A stretch of 64,000 nucleotides of DNA, taken from positions 496,001-560,000 of the forward strand of contig NZ_JAGSYH010000004.1 of NCBI RefSeq assembly GCF_025685685.1, read 5' to 3'. Shown here one piece after another: positions 34,391 through 43,300 of the stretch. The notes under the pieces were generated by a model that did not search any database, was not told the DNA's origin, and saw only the letters and a program-made list of their open reading frames with translations. The stretch comes from Acidicapsa dinghuensis. Its GTDB lineage: Bacteria; Acidobacteriota; Terriglobia; Terriglobales; Acidobacteriaceae. Positions within the stretch are counted from its first letter, which is position 1. Every line of letters begins with the position of its first letter. The position numbers and the translations under genes are program-made.

Positions 34391-35662
34391 ATGCCGTCTG
34401 CCTCGTTTCGCGCCGTGGGAGAGCACTTTGCCCGTCTCACTCCTTCGCAGCGTTATGCTTTCTGGGCTTCGTTCCTGAGCTGGTCGCTGGACTCGCTGGA
34501 TTTCTTTCTGCTGATTATGTGCCGGACGGCGATCGCGAAGGATTTTGGCGTGCCCGTTTCAGCGGTAGCGGATGCGGTGTTTCTGACGCTGGTTTTTCGA
34601 CCGCTGGGTGCATTTCTGTTTGGAGCGCTGGCGGATCGGATCGGCAGGAAGCCCACGCTTATCATCAACATCCTTTGTTATTCGGCCGTAGAGCTGAGCT
34701 GCGCATTTGCTCCTTCGCTGACTGCGCTGCTGGTCTTGAGAGCGCTGTTTGGCATCGCTATGGGTGGTGTTTGGGGGGTAGGCGCGGCGCTGACCTTTGA
34801 GTCGCTGCCGCGCGAGGGACGCGGAGTGTTTTCGGGGATTTTGCAGGAGGGATACGCAGTTGGATATCTGCTGGCAGCGGCACTGTTTGGGCTGCTGTTT
34901 AATGGCATCCACATAGGTGGATTCTCGCTGCCGATCGGATGGCGCGGGCTGTTTATTGTGGGCGCCGCGCCGGCGCTGCTGGTCTTCTTTGTCGAGTCGC
35001 GCGTGGAGGAGTCGCCTGCATGGAAGGAAGCGAAGCTGCGCAAAGCAGAGGGCAGGAAAGAGCCGGTGCTGCCGAAGCTTAAATCGTATGCGCCGAACTT
35101 TATTTTTCTTGTGATTCTGATGTCGGCGTTCTGCAGTTTTTCGCATGGGACGCAGGATGGGTATCCGACGTTTTTGACGAAGGAGTGCGGGTTTACGGCG
35201 GGGATGGTGGGACTGCTGGGAATCGTCTATAACGTGGGGTCGCTGGCGGGCGGTTTTGTCTTTGGAACGCTGTCGGAGAAATGGGGACGCAAGCGCGCGA
35301 TTATCTGCGCGGCGCTGCTGGCGATTCCGATTGCGCCGCTGTTTGCGTATGGGCATTCTCCGCTGTGGCTGGGGGTGGGCGCGTTTCTGATGCAGTTTAT
35401 GGTGCAGGGCGCTTGGGGTGTGGTGCCGGCGTATCTGACGGAGCTTTCGCCGGGGCCGGTGCGGGCGATTCTGCCGGGGTTTGCTTATCAGCTTGGGAAT
35501 CTCGTTACGTCACGCAACCTGTATGTGCAGGACAAATTGGCGGTGCGGTTTGGGAGCTATTCGCCGGTGCTGGCGGGGACGGTGGTGGTGGTGGCCGTGA
35601 CGCTGGCCATTGTTACGGCGCTGGGGCGGGAGAGCCGTGGGGTGGAGTTGGAGGCGGTGTGA
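34391..35662 (+). CDS. Major facilitator superfamily transporter (sugar-acid/NanT-like)
   Basis: 423 residues with 12 hydrophobic segments. The MFS loop-2 signature is GALADRIGRKPTLI, and the matching half-repeat is FGTLSEKWGRKRAIIC. MGGVWGVGAALTFESLPREGRGVFSGILQEGYAVGY resembles the sialate/lactate-type (NanT/Jen1) branch of the metabolite:H+ symporters. It probably imports an organic acid; the substrate is not certain. The start is ATG 34391 rather than 34379 because TATGCT overlaps the latter. Confidence 0.88.
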   Translation: MPSASFRAVGEHFARLTPSQRYAFWASFLSWSLDSLDFFLLIMCRTAIAKDFGVPVSAVADAVFLTLVFRPLGAFLFGALADRIGRKPTLIINILCYSAVELSCAFAPSLTALLVLRALFGIAMGGVWGVGAALTFESLPREGRGVFSGILQEGYAVGYLLAAALFGLLFNGIHIGGFSLPIGWRGLFIVGAAPALLVFFVESRVEESPAWKEAKLRKAEGRKEPVLPKLKSYAPNFIFLVILMSAFCSFSHGTQDGYPTFLTKECGFTAGMVGLLGIVYNVGSLAGGFVFGTLSEKWGRKRAIICAALLAIPIAPLFAYGHSPLWLGVGAFLMQFMVQGAWGVVPAYLTELSPGPVRAILPGFAYQLGNLVTSRNLYVQDKLAVRFGSYSPVLAGTVVVVAVTLAIVTALGRESRGVELEAV

Positions 35663-35746
35663 GGTAAATTGCGCATTCCGCTTGATCTGACTCGCATCAC
35701 GCGCCACACTAGCGACATCGTGCGACTAACGACTGCGGAGGAAGAT

Positions 35747-36697
35747 ATGCGCATGAAATCTCTTATCGTAGTGGTTCTTGCCCTGGCGTCGTTGACCCTC
35801 CCCTTGACGAGTCAGACGCGTCGAGAGCGTTCTTCCAATGCATCCAGAAAAACTTCGCGTTGGACGCAGATACCGTTCACCACGGAGTTTCGAATTACCA
35901 CAGTGCAGACAAGCCGCGACGGCACAATCGTGACCCAAGAAATGGACGAAGTAAACGCATTCGACTCGCAGTGGCGCCATCTGCTGCGAACAACCTCTCT
36001 GGCGAACGGATTTAGTTCTTCGGTTGCTGACGATCCGGTAAAGGGAACTCGCACGGTATGGAATACAAGCAGCCCGCAGACAAAACTTTTGCTGTTTCCA
36101 ACGCCTGTTGAGGGGCGTGAATCCTGTTGGGAAATTGCGCCTGACGACCAGCGGTTGACACGTGGAGAAGCTCAATTCGGCATGATTTCGGCGCACTGTA
36201 TGCCTGAGGGACAGCACCAATTTCCGTATTGCCATGAAGATGGCGAAGCAGTGCCACCGCCGGATGGGGATTTACCTGTACCTGAACCCAGCTATGAAGA
36301 CTGTTTGAAGCATGTGCATTCCGAGAACATGCCGACACAAAAGATTTCGGAGAAGGACGACGATCTCGGCGACGAGACGATAAACCATGTTGTAGCGCAT
36401 GGTTGCCGTGTTACCGTCACCGCAACGGATGGAACCTATCACTCAGAACTATGGCTGGCTAAGATCGGTACGGTGAAGCACAACACGCAATTTGCGCTAC
36501 GTAGGATAACCGAACGTCCAAGTTCTTCGTTGGGAATTATCTCGACTAAATACGAGTTGATTGACTTGAATTTGAGTGAGCCCGATATCTCTGTCTTTGC
36601 TCCTCCAGAAAACTATTCCGTGAAAACGGTGAGTATGCACGAAGTTTCCTGCAATCCGGCACGGGATCCTGCACAGGGTGCGGCGAGCGCGCATTAA
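35747..36697 (+). CDS. Secreted protein of unknown function
   Basis: 316 residues from ATG 35747 with GGAGGA upstream. The signal peptide is SLIVVVLALASLTLPLTSQ. The mature part contains several Cys/His pairs (MISAHCMPEGQHQFPYCHEDG, ENMPTQK, VAHGCRVTVTATDGTYHSELWLA) and ends ISVFAPPENYSVKTV, as in acidobacterial secreted proteins of no known role. It probably folds as a beta-rich domain in the periplasm. No enzymatic motif recognised. Confidence 0.72.
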   Translation: MRMKSLIVVVLALASLTLPLTSQTRRERSSNASRKTSRWTQIPFTTEFRITTVQTSRDGTIVTQEMDEVNAFDSQWRHLLRTTSLANGFSSSVADDPVKGTRTVWNTSSPQTKLLLFPTPVEGRESCWEIAPDDQRLTRGEAQFGMISAHCMPEGQHQFPYCHEDGEAVPPPDGDLPVPEPSYEDCLKHVHSENMPTQKISEKDDDLGDETINHVVAHGCRVTVTATDGTYHSELWLAKIGTVKHNTQFALRRITERPSSSLGIISTKYELIDLNLSEPDISVFAPPENYSVKTVSMHEVSCNPARDPAQGAASAH

Positions 36698-36844
36698 CCG
36701 AGACAGTCTGCGTCGATCCCGGACTAAATACCACCACTTGTCTATCGGCCATAACTTAGCAGTGCCATCCCCTATTGACATTCGATAGGAGATGGAAGAT
36801 TCTTTTGGAGTGATTCGTATAGACGAACGATAGGAATGGGTGGC

Positions 36845-37177
36845 ATGGGCGATAACGCGACGAATTTACTACAGGGAACGCTGGATCTGCTGATTCTGCG
36901 GGCGCTTGCGACCGGTGAGCTGCATGGACTGGGGGTTTCGCGCCGCATTGAGCAGATCACGAAGGGGACGTTCCTGGTGAAACCAGGGTCGCTCTTCCCT
37001 GCCCTGCATCGCATGGAAGAGGCAGGATGGCTCAGCTCGTTCTGGGGTGAGTCGGAGAATAACCGACGCGCGAAATATTACAAGCTGACCAAAGCCGGCA
37101 AGGCGCAGATGGAAGTCGAGACGGAACAGTGGCAGAAGGTGGCTGGCGCGATGGCTAGTGCGCTGAAAGCTGTTTGA
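36845..37177 (+). CDS. PadR-family transcriptional regulator
   Basis: 110 residues. LLQGTLDLLILRALATGELHGLGVSRRIEQ, VKPGSLFPALHRMEEAGWLSSFWGESENNRRAKYYKLTKAGKAQ is the PadR winged-helix signature. In acidobacteria this type is typically encoded just upstream of an ADOP permease, as here (45-bp gap), and probably controls it. ATG 36845 follows AGGA by 9 bases; ATG 36836 is the alternative. A TTGACA at 36775 and repeated CGATAGGA sequences upstream may form the promoter and operator. Confidence 0.92.
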   Translation: MGDNATNLLQGTLDLLILRALATGELHGLGVSRRIEQITKGTFLVKPGSLFPALHRMEEAGWLSSFWGESENNRRAKYYKLTKAGKAQMEVETEQWQKVAGAMASALKAV

Positions 37178-37222
37178 GCGTGAAAGACAAGAAGAACTGC
37201 TGATAACGCAGCAGAGGAAAGC

Positions 37223-39871
37223 ATGAAACGACAGCGACGCGGCATTCTTAGAATCCTTCGCAATCTTTTTCGCAGGCGTGAGGCGGAATTGGAACTTGAT
37301 GCGGAGGTGCGCTCGTATGTGCGGATGGTTGAGGAAGAGCGTATTGCCAAAGGCATGTCCGGTGCAGAGGCGCATCGGACTGCGATGCGTGAGTTTGGTG
37401 GTGTGGAGCAGGTGAAGCAGGCGGTGCGTGATCGGCGCGCGGGGGCAGGTATGGAACAGCTTTGGATGGATATGCGCTATGGTGCGCGGCAGTTATGGCG
37501 GAGCCCTGGATTTACGGCGACGGTGTTGTTTACGCTGGCGCTCTCGATTGGTGCGAATACGGCGATCTTTTCGATTGTGAATGCGCTGATGCTGACGCGG
37601 CTGCCGTATGCGCATCCGGAGCGGCTGGGAACGATTTATACGCGCATCACTGGACCTATATCCGAGGATGAGCGGCACCACATCAATGGCGAACAGTGGG
37701 AGTTGCTGCGCGACCGCGTGCCGGCGTTGATTTCGGCGATCTCGAATGGACACGCGACGGGCGTGGATATGAGGGCAGGATCGCATGTGGAGTATCTGCA
37801 CTATTCGCGGGTATCGGCGCACTATCTGGATGTGCTGGAGATACAGCCGCTGATGGGGCGCAACTTTACGAAGACTGAAGATCTGCCGAATGGAGCGAAG
37901 GTCGCGATCCTGAGCTATGGCCTTTGGCAGAGCACGTTCGAGTCTGATCCGAATATTGTTGGCAAGCCGATTCTGTTGAAGGGCGAGCCGTATACGGTGG
38001 TTGGCGTGCTGCCACAAGGGGCAACGACGCCGATCGAGGCGGATCTGTATACGACGATCCAGGCGAGCCAGAACGGTGAGGGCGGTGGGACGAATTTTAC
38101 GGATATCACGCGGTTACGCGATGGGGCGACGTGGCAGGAGGCGGATGCGGAGATCAATCGCGCATGGCTCGCACGGCACAGCCGTTATGAGCCGCAGGGA
38201 GCCGCGGTGAGCTATTACTCGGTACCGCTGCAAAAGGGTGAGACGGAGGCGGTGAGACCTCAGGCGACGGGGCTGATGCTGGCGGCAGGGTTCATTCTGC
38301 TGATTGCGTCCGCAAATCTTGCGGGCTTGACCCTGGTGCGCATGATGCGGCGCGGGCCGGAGATGGCGACACGACTGGCGCTAGGTGCTTCGCGATGGCA
38401 GGTGCGGCGGCAGATATGGGTAGAGCATCTGATGCTGGCACTGCTGGGCGGTGCTGCGGGAGTATTGGTGGGCTATGGAGCCCTGCGTGAGTTGATAGTG
38501 CTGCTGCCGGAGCATTATCTGCCGACGGCGAGCGTGCCGCTGGATGGGCGGGTGCTGCTGTTTACGCTGGCGGTATCGGTGGTGACAAGTGTGCTGTTTG
38601 GCATGCTGCCGGCGCTCGCTTTGCGGGATTTTGACCTGCGGTCGGCGCTGGCCAGCCGTGGGATGCATGGCGGTGACCGCATTGGCGTGCGGCAGGCTCT
38701 GATTGCTGGTGAGGTAGCGCTGACGGTAGTGCTGCTGGCGGGGTCGGGATTGCTGATTCGCTCGCTGGTACACCTGGAGACGCTGCCGCCGGGATTTGAC
38801 GCGACGGGCGTAATGACGGCGAAGGCGCCGCTGGACGATGTGCGTTATCGGGATAGCGCGGAGTTTCGCAAGTTGATGGATGAAGGAACGGCGGCGATGC
38901 GGCAGATTCCGGGAGTGAAGTATGCGGCGGTGGGGTTGAGCGTGCCTTATGAGCGTGCGCTGAATGACGGCATCACGCTGAGCGAGGGTCCGAATGCGGG
39001 AACGCAGGTAATGTCGGGGATGGTTTATGTGACGCCGGAGTATTTTCAGGCGCTGCAGATGAGGCTGCTGGCCGGGCGGTACTTTACCGATTCGGATGGG
39101 CCGGATACGGAACCAGTGGTGATTGTGAACCAGACATTCGCTCGGAAGTTTTTTCATGGTGAGAACCCGATTGGGCGGCACATCGAAAAGAACATGCGGA
39201 TTGTCGGAGTGGTGGCGGATGTGCCGATTGAGCCTGGGCTGGAAGTGCTGGCTCCGCTGATGAGCGAGGAGTCGATCTATGAGCCGGCGGCACAGCAGAA
39301 TGCGCAAGGGCTGACGCTGGTGCATACGTGGTTTCAACCCGATTGGATTGTACGGACACGCGGGCCGGTGGATGGGCTTACGGGGCAGATGCAGAAAGCG
39401 CTGGCGAGTGTTGATCCGAACCTGCCGTTTTCGGGGTTCTACAGCATGAAGGATCTGCAGGCGAAGGCGCTGGCTACGCAGCGGGTGGAGGTAGCGCTGC
39501 TGAGTGCGATGGCTGGACTGGCGCTGCTGCTGAGCGCAGTCGGCATCTTTGCGCTGGTGGCGAATGTGGTGGCGCAGAAGACACGGGAGATCGGTATCCG
39601 GATGGCGCTGGGCTCGACGCTGAAGCGGGCGATGGTGCATGTAGGCGCGCCTGGCGTGAGAGCCTCGGCAGCGGGACTGGTGCTGGGGCTGCTGTTGTGC
39701 TCCGTGGCACTGAGGGCAATGCGGAGTGTGCTGTATGGCGTGGGCGTGTACGACGGGCCGACGATTATGGCAACGGTTGCTGTGCTGGCGTTGGTGACAG
39801 TGGCTGCGGGGGCTGCTCCGGCGCTGCGGATTGCGAAGATCGATCCGGCGGCAACGCTGCGGGAGGAGTAG
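37223..39871 (+). CDS. ADOP-type permease (MacB/FtsX-like, orphan ABC permease)
   Basis: 882 residues. The N-terminal prefix (about 1-70: LRNLFRRREAELELDAEVRSYV...AMREFGGVEQVKQAVRD) is followed by a first MacB core periplasmic domain and FtsX half (LFTLALSIGANTAIFSIVNALML), then a duplicated second half (LSAVGIFALVANVVAQKTREIGIRMALG...). Eight or so membrane helices with large periplasmic loops are expected. This is the Acidobacterial Duplicated Orphan Permease architecture, known to lack a fused ATPase. Function is probably in peptide, lipid or drug efflux or mechanotransmission but is unproven. No ATP-binding partner lies nearby; PadR does. Confidence 0.95.
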   Translation: MKRQRRGILRILRNLFRRREAELELDAEVRSYVRMVEEERIAKGMSGAEAHRTAMREFGGVEQVKQAVRDRRAGAGMEQLWMDMRYGARQLWRSPGFTATVLFTLALSIGANTAIFSIVNALMLTRLPYAHPERLGTIYTRITGPISEDERHHINGEQWELLRDRVPALISAISNGHATGVDMRAGSHVEYLHYSRVSAHYLDVLEIQPLMGRNFTKTEDLPNGAKVAILSYGLWQSTFESDPNIVGKPILLKGEPYTVVGVLPQGATTPIEADLYTTIQASQNGEGGGTNFTDITRLRDGATWQEADAEINRAWLARHSRYEPQGAAVSYYSVPLQKGETEAVRPQATGLMLAAGFILLIASANLAGLTLVRMMRRGPEMATRLALGASRWQVRRQIWVEHLMLALLGGAAGVLVGYGALRELIVLLPEHYLPTASVPLDGRVLLFTLAVSVVTSVLFGMLPALALRDFDLRSALASRGMHGGDRIGVRQALIAGEVALTVVLLAGSGLLIRSLVHLETLPPGFDATGVMTAKAPLDDVRYRDSAEFRKLMDEGTAAMRQIPGVKYAAVGLSVPYERALNDGITLSEGPNAGTQVMSGMVYVTPEYFQALQMRLLAGRYFTDSDGPDTEPVVIVNQTFARKFFHGENPIGRHIEKNMRIVGVVADVPIEPGLEVLAPLMSEESIYEPAAQQNAQGLTLVHTWFQPDWIVRTRGPVDGLTGQMQKALASVDPNLPFSGFYSMKDLQAKALATQRVEVALLSAMAGLALLLSAVGIFALVANVVAQKTREIGIRMALGSTLKRAMVHVGAPGVRASAAGLVLGLLLCSVALRAMRSVLYGVGVYDGPTIMATVAVLALVTVAAGAAPALRIAKIDPAATLREE

Positions 39872-39879
39872 TTTAGGAC

Positions 39880-39956
39880 GGGCTTTCAGCCCTTAACGCC
39901 GGAAAGGTATCTCACACCCAGCCCGATGGGCTGGGATGTTGTCGGGCCTTTGGCCC
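39880..39956. repeat. REP-like cluster of three hairpins
   Basis: GGGCT-TTC-AGCCC (39880-39892), CCCAGCCC-GAT-GGGCTGGG (39917-39935) and GGGCC-TTT-GGCCC (39944-39956) follow one another between convergent genes. They may act as a bidirectional terminator or a dispersed REP element; no second copy was noticed in this window. Confidence 0.6.
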
Positions 39957-40020
39957 TGAAAAGACACCGTTCGACCATGGTTCTCGTCGCGCAATGTTTC
40001 GAGTTCGATTTCTTATTCGC

Positions 40021-40668
40021 TTATCTCGGGCGGGTAAGATCGAAGCGGTCGCGGGTGTGAGCCCAGGTATTACCGGCCATGCGGCCTACGGCATCTAGCT
40101 TGTCGGCGTCTACGCGGAAGTTGTCTTCGATCTCGGCGTCAATGTGGATGCGGACGATTTCACCGAGGACGATAACACCTGCTCCCGGAGCTGGGTCTTT
40201 GCGGGTGTGAATGATCTGAAGGAGCTTGCACTCGATGTGGCCTGGGGATTCGGCGACGCGGGGTGGGCGGACGGCTTCACTGGGGATTGGTGTGAGGCCG
40301 GAAAGCTCGAACTCGTCGACCTCGGGGCCTACGTCCGCGGCGGCGATATTGGCAGCCTCGGCGAGCGCGGCGGAGACTACGTTGATGACGAATTCGCCGG
40401 TCTGTTCGACGTTGCGGAGGGTATCTTTGCGGTGCTCTTCGCCCCGCTTGTGGGTGGGGCAGAACATGACGGTAGGGGGATTGGAGCCGACTCCACTGAA
40501 GAAGCTGAAAGGCGCCAGATTTGGGACGCCGGCGAGGTCGATCGTGGAGACAAGCGCTACCGGGCGAGGAACGATGAGGCCCACCATGAGCTTATAGGTG
40601 TCCATCATGCTGTGGACGGCGGGGTCCACGGTGCGCATGCTGACGATAGGGCGAAGAATGGACGACAT
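40021..40668 (-). CDS. Flavin reductase-like (split-barrel FMN-binding) protein
   Basis: 215 residues. YKLMVGLIVPRPVALVSTIDLAGVPNLAPFSFFSGVGSNPPTVMFCP is the FMN-binding split-barrel start. DTLRNVEQTGEFVINVVS and the HIECKLLQIIH...VIVLGEIVRIHI strands follow. Such proteins reduce or bind FMN in the cytoplasm; some are reductase components of two-component monooxygenases. On the minus strand TAATCT sits six bases before the ATG without a ribosome site, so the mRNA may be leaderless. Monocistronic. Confidence 0.92.
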   Translation of the reverse strand: MSSILRPIVSMRTVDPAVHSMMDTYKLMVGLIVPRPVALVSTIDLAGVPNLAPFSFFSGVGSNPPTVMFCPTHKRGEEHRKDTLRNVEQTGEFVINVVSAALAEAANIAAADVGPEVDEFELSGLTPIPSEAVRPPRVAESPGHIECKLLQIIHTRKDPAPGAGVIVLGEIVRIHIDAEIEDNFRVDADKLDAVGRMAGNTWAHTRDRFDLTRPR

Positions 40669-40859
40669 ATATTTAGATTAACGTTTCAGTAACGATTGGA
40701 ACTATCGCGAGTCGACGGACGGAAAGTATGACCGATTTGATGCGCTGAAAGCATTCCATAGATGGAAATTAGCGATCTGGTAACAACCGATCATGCACAA
40801 TCGTATGAATAGGGTGCCGCTGATGGGCGGACCCGTTCTCTACAGGGGGAGACGCCGGG

Positions 40860-41531
40860 GTGCCGCGGATTCATTTTCAACAACAGCTCGCGGAGCTGAA
40901 AGACAAGATTCTGGCGATGGCCGCCCTGGCTCAGCAGGCGGTTGAGTCTTCAGTAGATGCCTACGTGCGGCGCGATGCCGGGTTGTGCCAGTATGTGCGC
41001 GAGAACGAGACAGCTATCAATACGGCACAGCGGGAGCTGGACGAAATGGCTTACGAGCTGCTGGCAAAAGAGCAGCCGATGGCGGTCGACCTGCGGTTCA
41101 TTCTGGCGGTGATCAAGATTAATGGGGATCTGGAGCGGATCGGCGACCAGTCGATGAGTATCGCGATTCGCACGCAGGATCTGATGGACCTGCCGGTGAT
41201 GGATCTTCCGGTGGATATCGCGGCCATGGGTGACTACGCGAGCCGGATGATCCGGTCGGCGCTGCAGGCGCTGCTGGATGGGGACGCGCAGCTTTCGGAC
41301 CTGGTGCGGGAGATGGATGACGAGATTGACCGCATGAACCACGCGGCGCAGAGGGACCTGCTGGAGCGGATTCAACGCAAGCCGGAGGATACGCAGCAAG
41401 CGCTGAATGCGCTCCTGATTGCGCGGAATCTGGAACGAATTGCGGATCATGCCTCGAACATCGCGACGGACGTGATTTTCTGGATCCGAGGTGCGGATGT
41501 GCGGCATGAACTGAGCCTGGCGAGCGATTAA
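40860..41531 (+). CDS. phoU: Phosphate-signalling protein PhoU
   Basis: 223 residues from GTG with GGGGGAG upstream. Two three-helix bundles are visible, each with an E-x3-D-x3-N/R-type metal motif: VRENETAINTAQRELDEMAYELL, LRFILAVIKINGDLERIGDQS; then MDDEIDRMNHAAQRDLLE and LLIARNLERIADHASNIATDVIFWI. PhoU links the Pst phosphate transporter to PhoR signalling. No pst or phoBR genes are nearby, so it is detached from the usual operon. Confidence 0.95.
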   Translation: MPRIHFQQQLAELKDKILAMAALAQQAVESSVDAYVRRDAGLCQYVRENETAINTAQRELDEMAYELLAKEQPMAVDLRFILAVIKINGDLERIGDQSMSIAIRTQDLMDLPVMDLPVDIAAMGDYASRMIRSALQALLDGDAQLSDLVREMDDEIDRMNHAAQRDLLERIQRKPEDTQQALNALLIARNLERIADHASNIATDVIFWIRGADVRHELSLASD

Positions 41532-41758
41532 CCACGTCAAAAACGAATTTTTCCTTTCTCATGCGTGTAGGCTTTAGCTTTGTGACGTAAAGTTTAGTCG
41601 TACGTCTATAGCTGCTAGTGACGCCAAAATCCTCCATGCGTAGCCGACGAGCGGCGCAGCGAAGGCTTTCCGGCACGTTGCAACGGCGAAGACAGGATGG
41701 CTGCCCATTCGGTAAGGACAGAAGTGCAGATCCGGCCGTTTGAGAAAGAGGATTTCCC

Positions 41759-43168
41759 ATGCAGTCTTTTACGCCGGCTGGTTCCGGCACCATCCCTGAG
41801 CCCGAGATAGAAGAAACTATACAGATAGCCCGTGGAACCCAGGAATACGAGCGACATGTGAATCCGCAGTGGGTGCGGCTGCTGGAACTGCTGCAGATGA
41901 ACGCCAGTTACACGGAGTGCAGGGGTGAGGTGCTGCACACGGCGGATGGGCGACAGATCCTGGATTTTCTGAGCGGCTACTGCGTTTATAACGCTGGGCA
42001 TAATCATCCGCGGATTATTGATGCGCTGCACCGTGAGCTAGATAAAGCCGGTCCGTCGATGCTGCAGAGCCATGTGAACTCGACGGCCGGAGAACTAGCA
42101 GCGCGATTGCTGAAGCTGGCAGGCGGCAAGGTCAGCAAGGTGTACTTTTCAACTTCCGGTTCCGATGGGGTGGAAACCGCGATTAAATTTTCGCGGGCGC
42201 ATACGGGACGGACTGGGCTAATTGCCGCGCGGGACGCTTTTCACGGATTGACCTGCGGGGCGCTGGCGCTGATGGATTCGGGGTTTTGGTCTTCGGGTTT
42301 TGGACCCATGATTCCGGGTGCGGAGTTTGTGGACTTTGGCGATCTGGCACAACTTGAGGCGAAGCTCGCGACACACAAACATGCGGCTTTGATTCTGGAG
42401 CCGGTGATGGGCGAGGCGGGCATTGTGCTGCCTCCGGAGGGGTATCTTAAGGGCGCACAGGAGTTGTGCCGCAAGTATGGCACGGTGTTTGTACTGGACG
42501 AGGTGCAGACCGGGTTGTGGCGCACGGGGCGGTTTCTGGCGGCGCATCATTATGGTGTCGAGCCGGATATGGTGGTGCTGGCGAAAGCGCTCAGTGGGGG
42601 ACTGGTGCCAGTGGGCGCAGTACTGATGACGGACGCTATTTATGACAGCGTGTATGACTCGCTGAAGCGGGCGATCGTGCATACGTCCACTTATTCGGAA
42701 TCCGGGCTGGCTATGCGCGCGGGGCTGGCAACGCTGGATGTACTAGAGAGTGAACAGCTTGGAGAGCATGCGCTACGTGAGGGCGAGGCGTTTCGCCGAG
42801 CGCTGCGGGCGGCTCTGGAGCCGTTTGAGATGGTGCAGGAAGTGCGCGGAATTGGGTACTTCTCGGGCATTGTTTTCGGGCCACCAAAATCACTTACGCT
42901 GCGGCTGAGTTTTGAGGCGTTTATGCGAGTCCATCCGGCTATGTTTGGGCAGATGCTGGTGATGCGGCTGTATCGCGAACATGGAATTTTGACCCAGATA
43001 TGTGGGAATAACTTTCTGGTGCTCAAAGCTGCTCCACCGTTGAATGCGTCAGGATCTTCGCTGGAAGCGTTTGTCGAGGCGATGCGGAGCACGATGGAGT
43101 TTGTGCATAAGGGGCGGAGCTTCTGGGCAGATGCTTTGCGCCTTGCTTCACGCGCGGCACGTATCTGA
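41759..43168 (+). CDS. Class-III PLP-dependent aminotransferase
   Basis: 469 residues with GAGAAAGAGG upstream. STSGSDGVETAIKFSRAHTGR (PLP phosphate loop), AARDAFHGLT, FVLDEVQTGLWRTG (PLP ring Asp) and VVLAKALSGGLVPVGAVLM (Schiff-base Lys) place it with ornithine/GABA-type aminotransferases. A C-terminal extension of about 40 residues beyond LKAAPPL is seen. It transfers an amino group from a donor amine or amino acid; the partner is unknown. It precedes the type III PKS genes by 132 bp on the same strand and could supply or modify a substrate. Confidence 0.92.
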   Translation: MQSFTPAGSGTIPEPEIEETIQIARGTQEYERHVNPQWVRLLELLQMNASYTECRGEVLHTADGRQILDFLSGYCVYNAGHNHPRIIDALHRELDKAGPSMLQSHVNSTAGELAARLLKLAGGKVSKVYFSTSGSDGVETAIKFSRAHTGRTGLIAARDAFHGLTCGALALMDSGFWSSGFGPMIPGAEFVDFGDLAQLEAKLATHKHAALILEPVMGEAGIVLPPEGYLKGAQELCRKYGTVFVLDEVQTGLWRTGRFLAAHHYGVEPDMVVLAKALSGGLVPVGAVLMTDAIYDSVYDSLKRAIVHTSTYSESGLAMRAGLATLDVLESEQLGEHALREGEAFRRALRAALEPFEMVQEVRGIGYFSGIVFGPPKSLTLRLSFEAFMRVHPAMFGQMLVMRLYREHGILTQICGNNFLVLKAAPPLNASGSSLEAFVEAMRSTMEFVHKGRSFWADALRLASRAARI

Positions 43169-43300
43169 AGCGATTGTCAAAGCATTGTCATTCTCCTGTT
43201 TATAAGGAATGATGGCGCGCAATAGACGCCTAGAATTAGGCAGCGGCCACCGCCGCAAAGTGCGGACATCTGGGCTGCTTGAAATGAGTGAAAAGACAAG

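Noticed and set aside
34559..35356. 265-residue open frame on the minus strand
   Set aside because: Antisense shadow of the MFS transporter.
38381..39640. 419-residue open frame on the minus strand
   Set aside because: Antisense shadow of the ADOP permease, His/Arg/Gln-rich with no family features.
41532..41758. Possible riboswitch before the aminotransferase
   Set aside because: The leader is structured-looking but matches no riboswitch consensus that I can recognise.
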